Origin: an uncultured Planctomycetaceae bacterium
GTDB taxonomy: Bacteria; Planctomycetota; Planctomycetia; Pirellulales; UBA1268
Assembly (NCBI GenBank): GCA_937926325.1
Contig: CALAZQ010000601.1
Span: 1-18,049 of the forward strand
Direction of reading: 5' to 3'
DNA: 18,049 nucleotides
Shown here: one piece after another, positions 1 through 7,158 of the stretch
Numbering within the stretch: position 1 is the first letter of the stretch
Layout: each line of letters opens with the position of its first letter
Position numbers and translations under genes: made by a program
Notes under the pieces: generated by a model
Databases searched by the model: none
Told to the model about the DNA's origin: nothing
What the model saw: only the letters and a program-made list of their open reading frames with translations

Positions 1-53
1 AGAGCACCACGTTGCCAACGTGGTTGTCGTGGGTTCGAATCCCATCACCCGCT
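1..53 (+). tRNA. tRNA-Gly (anticodon GCC), 5' end outside the window
   Basis: This is the 3' two thirds of a tRNA. The anticodon stem is ccacg (7-11) pairing with cgtgg (19-23). It closes the seven-base loop ttgccaa, with anticodon GCC at 14-16, which reads glycine codons. The T arm (29-45) has the ttcgaat loop. The 3' acceptor strand cacccgc (46-52) would pair with a gcgggtg 5' end, as in bacterial tRNA-Gly. The discriminator base is T53 and no CCA is encoded, so CCA must be added by nucleotidyltransferase. The acceptor 5' strand and most of the D arm lie before the window. Confidence 0.93.
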
Positions 54-125
54 CTGCCCGGTGATTCTGCCAGGACGGTTCAGCGGCTCTGTTACCATTC
101 GGCCGCCGCTGTGGTCCCGGGCTCG

Positions 126-142
126 GTTCGGCTGGGCCGAAC
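126..142 (+). terminator. Stem-loop downstream of tRNA-Gly (possible weak terminator)
   Basis: A perfect 7-bp inverted repeat, gttcggc (126-132) and gccgaac (136-142), has a 3-base loop and is followed by the weakly T-rich attgt. It is flanked by two cccggg palindromes (116-121 and 157-162) that could extend the structure. It lies in the 211-bp space between the tRNA and tig and could end tRNA transcription. A proper U-tract is missing, so this is tentative. I see no convincing promoter or SD for tig in the rest of this spacer. Confidence 0.3.
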
Positions 143-264
143 ATTGTCCTGGCCGACCCGGGCGGTGCCCGATGAGGCTGGTGGCGAAAGCCGTCGGTCC
201 ACAGCTTTTATCTCCTCCGTCCCACTTCTCGTTCCGCCCCACCCGCTTTTAGCCGGCAACACCG

Positions 265-1719
265 ATGTCAGACGAATCTTCCGCGGTCCTCGAACCCCAG
301 TCCCTCAAACTTGACGTGACGGTCGAAGAACTCTCGACCTGCCAACGCAAGGTCAAGGTTTCGATTCCTCGGGAGGAGATCGACCGCTATCACGAAGAGG
401 CGGTGGGCGACCTGATGCCGACCGCCCTGCTGCCCGGCTTTCGCCCCGGCCGGGCCCCACGAAAACTCGTCGGCAGTCGGTTCAAGACCGAACTCAACGA
501 TCAGATTCGCTCCAAGCTGCTCAACGACGCCCTCACCCGGGTGACCGAACAGGAGAAGCTGGCGCCGATCAGCGAGCCCGACCTCGATGTCGCTGCAGTC
601 ATGCTGCCCGATGAGGGACCGATGACCTTCGAGTTCACCATCGAGGTTCGGCCCGAATTCGAGATGCCCGAGTGGAAGGGGCTGGCGATCGAACGGCCGG
701 CCCGCGAGATCGACGACGCCGACGTCGATGAGGCGCTCGCCAATCTGCTGCGGGAACGGGGCCGGCTGGTGCCGGCCAAGGGCTCACCCGCGGTGGGTGA
801 CCTGGTGGTGGCCAACCTGCGGTTCACCGGCGCCGACGGCAAACTGCTGTCACACGCCGAGGAGATGGAGATTGTCGTCCGGCCGAAACTGTCGCTGGCC
901 GATGCCGAGGTTGATGGCTTTGGCGAGCTGCTGGCGAAGGCCAAGGCGGGCGAGACCGTCAGCTGTGAACTGACTGTCTCGGACGAGGCGGCGGTTGAAG
1001 AACTGCGGGGCCAACCGGTCACCATGGAACTGGAACTGCTCGACCTCAAGCGGTTTGAGATGCCCGAACTGACGCCCGAACTGCTGGCCGATCTGGGCGA
1101 CTTCGAATCGGCAGACGACCTCCGCGAGGCGATCCGCAAGCAACTGGAAAATCAGCTCGGCTGGCATCAGCGGAAGCAGGTGCGGCAGCAGGTGTCGTCG
1201 TCGCTGACCGCCTCGGCAACCTGGGAACTGCCCCCCGACCTGCTGCGGCGGCAGAGCCAGCGGGAGCTGGAGCGGTCGATCCTGGAACTCCGCCGTAGCG
1301 GCTTCGACGACGATTCGATTCGTCGCTACGTCAACGAACTGCGGCAGTCGGTGATGGCCAGTACCGCCCGGGCCCTGAAGGAGCACTTCATCCTCGAGAA
1401 GATTGCCGAGGCGGAGAACGTCGCTGACTCACCGGCCGACTACGACGCCGAAATCCGGGCCATCGCCGCCCAGTCGGGCGAGTCGCCCCGGCGGGTGCGG
1501 GCCAGCCTGGAGCGACGGGGACTGATGGATGTCCTCCGCAACCAGATCATCGAGCGGAAAACGATCGATCTGATCACCTCGGAAGCGAAATTCACCGATA
1601 TTCCGTTCGAATTTCCGAAGCCGGATGCCGAGGCGATCGACCATGCCGTCTGCGGGGTGGCCGCGGGTGAGGACGAAATTCCCACAACCGCCGTTGCCCG
1701 CGAGAGCCAGTCCGAGTAA
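265..1719 (+). CDS. tig: Trigger factor, ribosome-associated chaperone
   Basis: Trigger factor is a cytosolic chaperone that docks at the ribosome exit tunnel and shields nascent chains. The 484-residue product begins with the typical N-terminal ribosome-binding domain (about residues 14-160), including the signature loop GFRPGRAP at 58-65 that contacts the ribosome. A divergent FKBP-like domain (about 165-255) and a long, charged, helical C-terminal chaperone domain (about 265-440) follow. It is about 50 residues longer than E. coli Tig, mainly from an acidic tail. The ATG at 265 sits just before the conserved N-terminal strand; no clear SD precedes it. The two clpP genes follow on the same strand, matching the common tig-clpP linkage in bacteria. 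Assignment by sequence signature is firm; domain borders are estimates. Confidence 0.95.
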   Translation: MSDESSAVLEPQSLKLDVTVEELSTCQRKVKVSIPREEIDRYHEEAVGDLMPTALLPGFRPGRAPRKLVGSRFKTELNDQIRSKLLNDALTRVTEQEKLAPISEPDLDVAAVMLPDEGPMTFEFTIEVRPEFEMPEWKGLAIERPAREIDDADVDEALANLLRERGRLVPAKGSPAVGDLVVANLRFTGADGKLLSHAEEMEIVVRPKLSLADAEVDGFGELLAKAKAGETVSCELTVSDEAAVEELRGQPVTMELELLDLKRFEMPELTPELLADLGDFESADDLREAIRKQLENQLGWHQRKQVRQQVSSSLTASATWELPPDLLRRQSQRELERSILELRRSGFDDDSIRRYVNELRQSVMASTARALKEHFILEKIAEAENVADSPADYDAEIRAIAAQSGESPRRVRASLERRGLMDVLRNQIIERKTIDLITSEAKFTDIPFEFPKPDAEAIDHAVCGVAAGEDEIPTTAVARESQSE

Positions 1720-1765
1720 TCACTCGGCTGTGCCCGTCCTTCCGTCGCCCACCCGAGAGCCCCTC

Positions 1766-2416
1766 ATGCCAACCCCTTGGTTTGCCCAGTTTCCCAGCAC
1801 CGGCCCCGTTGACCCGGTTGCCGCCAGTGCCCATCGCGACTACCAGCGGCAGCGGCAGATGACCCTCGGCGATCTGCTGCTGGAGAACCGGATCATCCTG
1901 CTGCAGGGCGAAATCTATGACGGCAACGCCAACGAACTGGTGATGAAGCTGCTCTATCTGCAGAGCGAGAACCGGCGGAAGGACATCCACTTTTACATCA
2001 ACTCACCGGGCGGCAGTGTCACCGCGACGATGGCAATTTACGACACGATGCAGATCCTCTCCTGCCCCGTGGCCACCTACTGTGTGGGCCTCGCCGCCAG
2101 TGGCGGGGCGGTGCTGCTCGCCGGTGGTGAGAAGGGCAAGCGGTTCGCGCTGCCCCATGCCAAGGTGATGATCCACCAGCCCTACGGCCAGGTCGGCGGC
2201 CAGATCAGCGACATCGAAATTCAGGCCGACGAGATTCTCAAGACCCGCAGCGTGCTCAACGAAATTCTTGCCAATCACACCGGCCAGCCGATCGAACGGA
2301 TTGCCAAAGACACCGACCGTGACCGCTACCTCAACGCCACCGAGGCCAAGGAATACGGCATCGTCGACGACATCCTCAGCAAGCCCCCAGTCGAAGAAGA
2401 GCCCGACCTCGACTGA
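1766..2416 (+). CDS. clpP: ATP-dependent Clp protease proteolytic subunit, first copy
   Basis: ClpP forms the barrel-shaped serine peptidase that degrades proteins unfolded by ClpX or ClpA/ClpC in the cytoplasm. The product is 216 residues. The catalytic triad is visible as Ser112 (in LAASGGA), His137 (in MIHQP) and Asp186 (in TDRDR), with the same spacing as E. coli Ser97/His122/Asp171. The residue after the catalytic serine is Gly instead of the usual Met, and the N-terminus is about 20 residues longer than in the second copy. The frame stays open upstream to 1625, but that part overlaps tig; ATG 1766 is 46 bp after the tig stop and gives a normal length. Only a weak gagag SD precedes it. 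It is probably co-transcribed with tig and the second clpP. Confidence 0.94.
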   Translation: MPTPWFAQFPSTGPVDPVAASAHRDYQRQRQMTLGDLLLENRIILLQGEIYDGNANELVMKLLYLQSENRRKDIHFYINSPGGSVTATMAIYDTMQILSCPVATYCVGLAASGGAVLLAGGEKGKRFALPHAKVMIHQPYGQVGGQISDIEIQADEILKTRSVLNEILANHTGQPIERIAKDTDRDRYLNATEAKEYGIVDDILSKPPVEEEPDLD

Positions 2417-2446
2417 TCACTCCCCGCTCTCTGGAACCTTACTTTC

Positions 2447-3040
2447 ATGCCCCTGATTCCCTACGTCATCGAAAAAAGCGGCCGCGAAGAGCGGGCGATG
2501 GACATCTACAGCCGGCTGCTGAAGGACCGGATTGTGTTCCTCGGCACGCAGGTCAACGACGAAATGGCCAACGCCATCGTCGCCCAGATGCTGTTCCTGC
2601 AGACCGATGACCCCAAGAGCGACATCCACCTCTACATCAACTCACCCGGCGGCAGTGTGACGGCCGGGCTGGCGATTTATGACACCATGCAGTTCGTCAC
2701 CTGCGACGTGGCGACCTACTGCATCGGTCAGGCCGCCTCGATGGGGGCGGTGCTGCTGGCCGCCGGCACGGCCGGCAAACGGCGGGCCCTGCCCAACGCC
2801 CGAATCATGATCCACCAGCCGCTTGCCGGCATGGAGGGCACGGCCGAAGAGATCATGATTCACGCCAAGGAATTTCGGAACGTCAAAAGCAAGCTCAATA
2901 CGATCCTGCTGAAGCACACCGGTCATCCCCTCGAAAAGATTGAGGAAGACACCGATCGGGACCGCTTCATGTCGGCGCAGGAGGCGTGCGACTATCGGCT
3001 GATCGACGAGGTGATCGAACAGATGCCCACCGGGGGCTGA
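2447..3040 (+). CDS. clpP: ATP-dependent Clp protease proteolytic subunit, second copy
   Basis: This second ClpP paralog (197 residues) starts 30 bp after the first. Its triad is Ser98 (in QAASMGA, the canonical context), His123 (in MIHQP) and Asp172 (in TDRDR), so it should be an active serine peptidase. It resembles E. coli ClpP around the active site more closely than the first copy does. Tandem, diverged clpP genes are common in planctomycetes, cyanobacteria and actinobacteria, where the two products can form mixed rings; mixed assembly here is inference. The C-terminus is short (EQMPTGG). No clear SD precedes ATG 2447. No clpX is present in the window. Confidence 0.95.
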   Translation: MPLIPYVIEKSGREERAMDIYSRLLKDRIVFLGTQVNDEMANAIVAQMLFLQTDDPKSDIHLYINSPGGSVTAGLAIYDTMQFVTCDVATYCIGQAASMGAVLLAAGTAGKRRALPNARIMIHQPLAGMEGTAEEIMIHAKEFRNVKSKLNTILLKHTGHPLEKIEEDTDRDRFMSAQEACDYRLIDEVIEQMPTGG

Positions 3041-3079
3041 CCCTGACGGCATCCTGCGTGAGCCGCAAGGAGGCGGGTC

Positions 3080-4051
3080 ATGAGGTTTTGCAGAAAACAG
3101 CGGGCCCAGCGGGCCAGCTGGCAGGCGACGCTGGCCACCATCGGTCTGGTCGGGCTTATTGCCGGCTGCAAGACCGATGTCCATAGCCAGCTGCTCGAAC
3201 GCGAACTGCGGCTGCAGGAAGATCAGATCTACGGCCTGCAGGACAAGCTCGAGAGCAAGTGCTTCCAGCTTGGCCAACTGGCCGACGAAAACGCCTCGCT
3301 CAGGCGACAACTGGGGATTGTCGACAGCGGCCCCGCTGGGATGCCGGGCCGGCCACTCACCGCCCCGGCAAACGCAGCCCGCGGCCCCACCCCCGCTGAG
3401 CCTTTGCTGGTGCCCCCGGCTGTTGAGCTGCCACCAATCGGCGGTGGCAATGACGACGGGCCCAGCTTCAGTCCACCGGCGGTGCGGCCGGGGCGATCAC
3501 CGACGCGTGGTGAACCGCTGCCAAATCCAGGCGGCATCGCCCCGCCTACCCTGGAGGGAGTGCCACCGCTCCCACAAGAGTCGGGCGGCCGCGGGGCCAG
3601 CCGGCCGATCCGGCAGCTGTCGTTCGTCGAGAGTGTGGCAGGCGAGGGCACGCTGACCCATCTGGTGATCAACCGGGCCAAGACGCTCTGCTATGACGCC
3701 AATGGCGATGGGGTTTCGGAGGGGCTCACCCTGGTGGTGGAACCCCGTGACGCCGACGAACGGCTGGTGGCCGTGGCCGGTGACCTCACCGTGACGGTGT
3801 ATGAGCCACCGCAGCACGCCCAGCAGACGAACCTCGGGCAGCCACTCGCCCAATGGACCATTCCCGCAGCCGAGGCGATGCGGCATTTTCGTCGCACCTC
3901 GCGGGCCCGGGGCCTGCACTTCGTGCTGCCCTGGCCAGCGGCAGCACCACGCAGCCGTCAGGTGCGGGTGGTGACGCAGTTGACCCGCTTCGACGGCAGC
4001 CAGCTCGAGGCCGAAGCCGTCACCAGCGTGCGTTCAGCCGGAGTTGACTGA
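3080..4051 (+). CDS. Putative coiled-coil lipoprotein of unknown function
   Basis: The 323-residue product has a lipoprotein signal: a basic N-terminus, a hydrophobic stretch (18-28) and a lipobox ending LIAGC, which predicts lipidation at Cys30. Next comes a heptad-like, charged segment (about 35-75, starting LLERELRLQ) expected to form a coiled coil. A long Pro/Gly-rich linker (about 80-170) leads to a compact, probably beta-rich C-terminal domain (about 180-323). The ATG is fixed by a strong SD aaggagg at 3067-3073, 6 bases upstream. I recognise the arrangement from planctomycete hypothetical proteins but know no function. It may tether an envelope complex by its coiled coil. It follows clpP2 by 39 bp and could be read from the same transcript, yet its own strong SD suggests a different expression level. 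Confidence 0.85.
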   Translation: MRFCRKQRAQRASWQATLATIGLVGLIAGCKTDVHSQLLERELRLQEDQIYGLQDKLESKCFQLGQLADENASLRRQLGIVDSGPAGMPGRPLTAPANAARGPTPAEPLLVPPAVELPPIGGGNDDGPSFSPPAVRPGRSPTRGEPLPNPGGIAPPTLEGVPPLPQESGGRGASRPIRQLSFVESVAGEGTLTHLVINRAKTLCYDANGDGVSEGLTLVVEPRDADERLVAVAGDLTVTVYEPPQHAQQTNLGQPLAQWTIPAAEAMRHFRRTSRARGLHFVLPWPAAAPRSRQVRVVTQLTRFDGSQLEAEAVTSVRSAGVD

Positions 4052-4126
4052 TGGCACACCAAGGGCTGTCGCCTCTCCCACTGAGAGTTGCTCGGAAGGG
4101 TTGGAACCGGCTCGTCCGGCAGCCCG

Positions 4127-5143
4127 CTACAGCCCCTTGTCCTCAAGGAATTTGAGCAGATCGGCCACCCGGTTGGAGTAGCCCCACTCGTTGTCATACC
4201 AGCTGACAACCTTGACGAAGTTGCCGAGGCCGATCGTATCGACCGCCGAGAAGATCGAACTATGGGGATCACCCTTCATATCGGTCGAGACCAGCGGCAG
4301 ATCGGTGTAGCGGAGGATGCCCTGCAGCGGCCCCTCGGCTGCCGTCTTCATGGCGGCGTTGATCGCCTCGGGCGAGGCCTCTTTATTGAGCGTGGCGGTG
4401 AAGTCCACCACGCTGACCGTCGGCACCGGCACCCGGAAGGCCATGCCGGTGAACTTGCCCTGCAGTTCGGGAATCACGAGCCCGACCGCCTTGGCCGCAC
4501 CGGTGCCCGACGGCACGATGTTGAGGGCGGCGGCCCGGGCGTCGCGGAGATCCTTGGCCGCTGTATCGACGGTCTTCTGCGAGTTGGTGTAGGCATGCAC
4601 CGTGGTCAGCAGGCCGCGGTCGATGCCAAAGGTCTCGTGCAGCACCTTGGCGACCGGGGCCAGCCCATTGGTGGTGCAGGAGGCGTTCGAAATGACGTGG
4701 TGTTTGGCCGGATCGTACATGCCGTCGTTGACGCCCAGCACGATCGTCAGGTCTTCATTCTTGGCCGGGGCCGAGATCACCACCTTTTTGACGCTGTCCC
4801 GCTTGTGGGCGACCGCCTTGGTGGCATCGGTGAAAAAGCCGGTGCTCTCCACCACGATGTCGACGTTCTGCGACCCCCACGGAATCGCCCCGGGGTCTCG
4901 CTCGGCAAAGACCTTGATGGTGTGGCCGTCGACGACGAGGTCGTTGCCGTCGGTCGAGACGGTCGCCTTCAGCGGGCCGTAGTTGGAGTCGTAGGCGAGC
5001 AGGTGGGCGTTGGTCTTGGCGTCGGTGAGGTCGTTGAGGGCAACCACCTGCACGTCACCGTCGAGGCCGAACTTTTCACAGATGGCCCGGTAGGTAAGCC
5101 GCCCAATCCGACCGAAACCGTTGATGCCGACACGAATGGACAC
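4127..5143 (-). CDS. gap: Glyceraldehyde-3-phosphate dehydrogenase, type I
   Basis: GAPDH converts glyceraldehyde 3-phosphate, NAD+ and phosphate to 1,3-bisphosphoglycerate in glycolysis and gluconeogenesis. The 338-residue product shows the Rossmann start IRVGINGFGRIGRL, an acidic residue at Asp38 (NDLTD) that favours NAD+, the active-site motif SNASCTTN with Cys156, His183 (TVHAY), and the C-terminal WYDNEWGYS. The start is the GTG at 5143-5141, set by an aggag SD (5155-5151) with 7-base spacing. The frame stays open far upstream only as antisense of the neighbouring high-GC gene. It is a single transcription unit, convergent with the lipoprotein gene and divergent from the exported-protein gene. 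A sigma70-like promoter is visible upstream. Confidence 0.97.
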   Translation of the reverse strand: MSIRVGINGFGRIGRLTYRAICEKFGLDGDVQVVALNDLTDAKTNAHLLAYDSNYGPLKATVSTDGNDLVVDGHTIKVFAERDPGAIPWGSQNVDIVVESTGFFTDATKAVAHKRDSVKKVVISAPAKNEDLTIVLGVNDGMYDPAKHHVISNASCTTNGLAPVAKVLHETFGIDRGLLTTVHAYTNSQKTVDTAAKDLRDARAAALNIVPSGTGAAKAVGLVIPELQGKFTGMAFRVPVPTVSVVDFTATLNKEASPEAINAAMKTAAEGPLQGILRYTDLPLVSTDMKGDPHSSIFSAVDTIGLGNFVKVVSWYDNEWGYSNRVADLLKFLEDKGL

Positions 5144-5150
5144 AGCAAAA

Positions 5151-5155
5151 CTCCT
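5151..5155 (-). promoter_or_regulatory. Ribosome binding site that fixes the GTG start of gap
   Basis: On the minus strand aggag is followed after 7 bases (ttttgct) by GTG at 5143. This selects the GTG giving the N-terminus MSIRVGING, and rules out the long in-frame extension upstream. Confidence 0.8.
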
Positions 5156-5224
5156 GCTACGAGACTTCAAACCGGGCGGCCGCCGGGGTGCCTCCGGGCA
5201 CCACCGCCACCATCGTTCGGCCGG

Positions 5225-5254
5225 ACTATACACGCGCCCCGCCCCCCGGCTCAA
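5225..5254 (-). promoter_or_regulatory. Candidate sigma70-type promoter of gap
   Basis: On the minus strand TTGAGC (5254-5249) and TATAGT (5230-5225) are separated by 18 bases, close to the housekeeping consensus. Transcription would start near 5218, leaving a leader of about 75 bases before the GTG. The same palindromic tata core could also serve the plus-strand gene (TATACA at 5227-5232), but no -35 element is visible for that direction. Prediction from sequence only. Confidence 0.45.
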
Positions 5255-5305
5255 TCGGCGGGGCAATTTCACCGGCGCAGCGGCTGGCTGCTGTGGCTGC
5301 TGCTT

Positions 5306-6370
5306 GTGAGCATGGTGTGTGGCCCGCGTCCAGCCGTTGCTGTCGACGACCTGGTGCCGCTGCCCGCCGTGCAGGATTCCGAGTCGTCCGAACAGCCCCT
5401 CACGGAGACTGCCGCGCCGCCGGTCGGGCAGCCGGTGGAACTGCCCTTTGGCCGGATCGTGCAGCAGGTCGCCTTCCTGCGGCAAAACGGCATGCCCTAT
5501 CTGCCCGGCCGCAATCCCCGCGACCTCGACGGTGATCCGCTGGCCGGTGACGACGACCCCGACCGCGACGCCCCGCGGGCTTGGACCCGTTTGCTGGCCC
5601 GGGCCTTCTCCGATCCGGTCGATCCGCGAACGTCGCTCGCCGAGCCCGACATCCGCGAGCCGGGGCCCGACTCGGCCGACTTTCCCAACAGCCCCTACAC
5701 CCTGCCGCGGGGCTGGAATTATCTCGAGACCAGCCCGGTCAACTACACCAGCAGCGTCAACACGCTCCAAACCGAAACGTACAACTGGAACTACCTGCTG
5801 CGGATGGGGCTGACCGACCGGGTCGAGTTCCGGCTGTATGGCAATGGTCTCTCGTGGCAGGCAGCCGGTCTCGGCCAGCCAGAATCGACCGGCTTTTCGC
5901 CCCTGGTCTTTGACACCAAAATCCATCTCTTTGACGAAAACCGCGAACTCTTCATTCCGGCGACAGGACTGGAGGTGTATGTGCAAACCCCCTGGGGCAG
6001 CCCGGCCTTCGATTCCGGCACCCAGCCGGGGATCATGCTGCTGTTTCTCAACACGCTGCCCTGGGGCTGGGAGGTCAACTGGAACGTGGGGCTGGTGGGT
6101 GATCAGGCAGCAGCAGATGTCGGGGCGGTTCGATTCACCGATGCCGTGCAGTGGTCCTTCACCAAGGGCGTCACCGAGCGGTTCGCGATTTTTCTGCAGG
6201 GCTTCAAGAACCAGGCAGCCTTGCCGCGGGTCGCCAATCAGACCGTCCTCGGCGGCGGCATGGTCCTCAACCTCAGCCGGCGGTTCACGGTCTTTGGCAG
6301 CTACAACGCCGCCACCGACAAGGCGGGACCGGCATCGACCTATTACATCGGCGGGGCGGGGGCCTTTTGA
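5306..6370 (+). CDS. Putative exported beta-barrel protein, Phenol_MetA_deg/transporter-like; start uncertain
   Basis: The product (354 residues from GTG 5306) has an acidic, Pro-rich linker, then from about residue 135 a domain of alternating strands starting at the YNWNYLLRMG/LTDRVEFRLYG region. It carries repeated aromatic-glycine patterns and ends in a terminal aromatic (GGAGAF), as in outer-membrane barrels. The style resembles the family called putative MetA-pathway of phenol degradation, whose members are generic outer-membrane proteins; I would not infer phenol metabolism. A signal-like hydrophobic segment ending PAVA|VDD starts upstream of 5306 (from about 5282). No ATG, GTG or TTG precedes that segment in frame before the gap gene; CTG 5288 is the nearest alternative. 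It lies 32 bp before the ABC ATPase gene, probably in one operon, and may be its outer-membrane partner. Confidence 0.7.
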   Translation: MSMVCGPRPAVAVDDLVPLPAVQDSESSEQPLTETAAPPVGQPVELPFGRIVQQVAFLRQNGMPYLPGRNPRDLDGDPLAGDDDPDRDAPRAWTRLLARAFSDPVDPRTSLAEPDIREPGPDSADFPNSPYTLPRGWNYLETSPVNYTSSVNTLQTETYNWNYLLRMGLTDRVEFRLYGNGLSWQAAGLGQPESTGFSPLVFDTKIHLFDENRELFIPATGLEVYVQTPWGSPAFDSGTQPGIMLLFLNTLPWGWEVNWNVGLVGDQAAADVGAVRFTDAVQWSFTKGVTERFAIFLQGFKNQAALPRVANQTVLGGGMVLNLSRRFTVFGSYNAATDKAGPASTYYIGGAGAF

Positions 6371-6402
6371 CAGGGCCGGCCGCTTTCTGCAATCCTGTTG
6401 CA

Positions 6403-7158
6403 ATGGAAACCGATGTGCCGTCACCCCCCGCCGCTCTTCCACCGGTCATCGAACTCACCGGCGTTCGCAAGGCGTTTGCCGTGCCGGGGGGTGAGCCGCT
6501 GACGATTCTCGACATCCCTGCCTTCGCCGTGGCTGCCGGCGAACTGGTGGCCCTCGAGGGGCAGAGTGGTTCGGGGAAGTCGACGCTGCTCAACGTGATT
6601 GCCGGCATCCTCCGGCCCGACGCCGGCAGTGTGAAGATCGGCGGCATCGACATTGTGAAACTCGCCGAGCCGATGCGGGACCGGCTGCGGGCCGACCGGG
6701 TCGGGCTGGTGTTTCAACAGTTCAACCTGCTGCCGGGCTTCACGGCGCTGGAAAACGTGCTGGTGGCGATGGGCTTTGGCTCGCGGCCGGCCGACCGGGG
6801 CCGGGCCGAGGCCCTGCTGGCGGCGGTCGGTCTCGCCGACCGGCTGCACCACAAGCCGGCGGCCCTGAGCATCGGCCAGCAGCAACGGGTGGCGGTGGCC
6901 CGGGCACTGGCCAACCGGCCTCGGGTGCTCCTGGCTGATGAGCCGACCGCCAGCATCGATCCGGCCCACCAACAGCAGGTGATCGACCTGCTACAGACCA
7001 CCTGTCGGGATGAGCAGGTCTCGCTCGTGGTGGTGACTCACGCCCCGGATGTCGCCGCCCAGTTTCCGGTGCGGTACCGGCTGGAGGACTTCAACCGGGC
7101 GGCGGCGGTTCACGCCCCGGCAGCCGGCCAGCCAGCCGCGGCAGGAGGCCAATCATGA
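6403..7158 (+). CDS. ABC transporter ATP-binding protein, LolD/MacB-like
   Basis: This 251-residue cytoplasmic ATPase would power the FtsX-type permease encoded next. Visible motifs are Walker A GQSGSGKST (about 55-63), the Q-loop VFQQFNLLPG typical of the LolD/MacB/FtsE group, the signature LSIGQQQRVAVARAL, Walker B RVLLADEPTASID with the catalytic Glu, and the H-loop VVTHA. The signature is LSIGQ instead of LSGGQ, an unusual bulky substitution. ATG 6403 is chosen because it gives the normal family length; no SD is visible, so translation may be coupled to the gene 32 bp upstream. The stop overlaps the permease start as ATGA (7155-7158). The final 20 residues are an Ala/Pro-rich tail without known function. 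The substrate cannot be told from sequence. Confidence 0.93.
   Translation: METDVPSPPAALPPVIELTGVRKAFAVPGGEPLTILDIPAFAVAAGELVALEGQSGSGKSTLLNVIAGILRPDAGSVKIGGIDIVKLAEPMRDRLRADRVGLVFQQFNLLPGFTALENVLVAMGFGSRPADRGRAEALLAAVGLADRLHHKPAALSIGQQQRVAVARALANRPRVLLADEPTASIDPAHQQQVIDLLQTTCRDEQVSLVVVTHAPDVAAQFPVRYRLEDFNRAAAVHAPAAGQPAAAGGQS

Noticed and set aside
1625..1765. N-terminal extension of the first ClpP
   Set aside because: It overlaps the end of tig in another frame and gives an unnatural sequence; ATG 1766 gives the usual ClpP length.
4073..4087. ctctc/gagag hairpin between the convergent lipoprotein and gap genes
   Set aside because: Only five base pairs and no T-run on either side; not enough to call a terminator.
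4088..5287. Long plus-strand open frame upstream of the exported barrel protein
   Set aside because: It is the antisense of gap, kept open by GC-rich codons; its translation has no signature and the minus-strand GAPDH is certain.
5306..6370. A phenol-degradation role for the barrel protein
   Set aside because: The family name is historical and applied to many outer-membrane proteins; no catabolic genes are nearby.
5144..6442. Minus-strand open frame extending the GAPDH N-terminus
   Set aside because: GAPDH starts at GTG 5143 with a good SD; the extension is antisense of the barrel gene and unlike any GAPDH.
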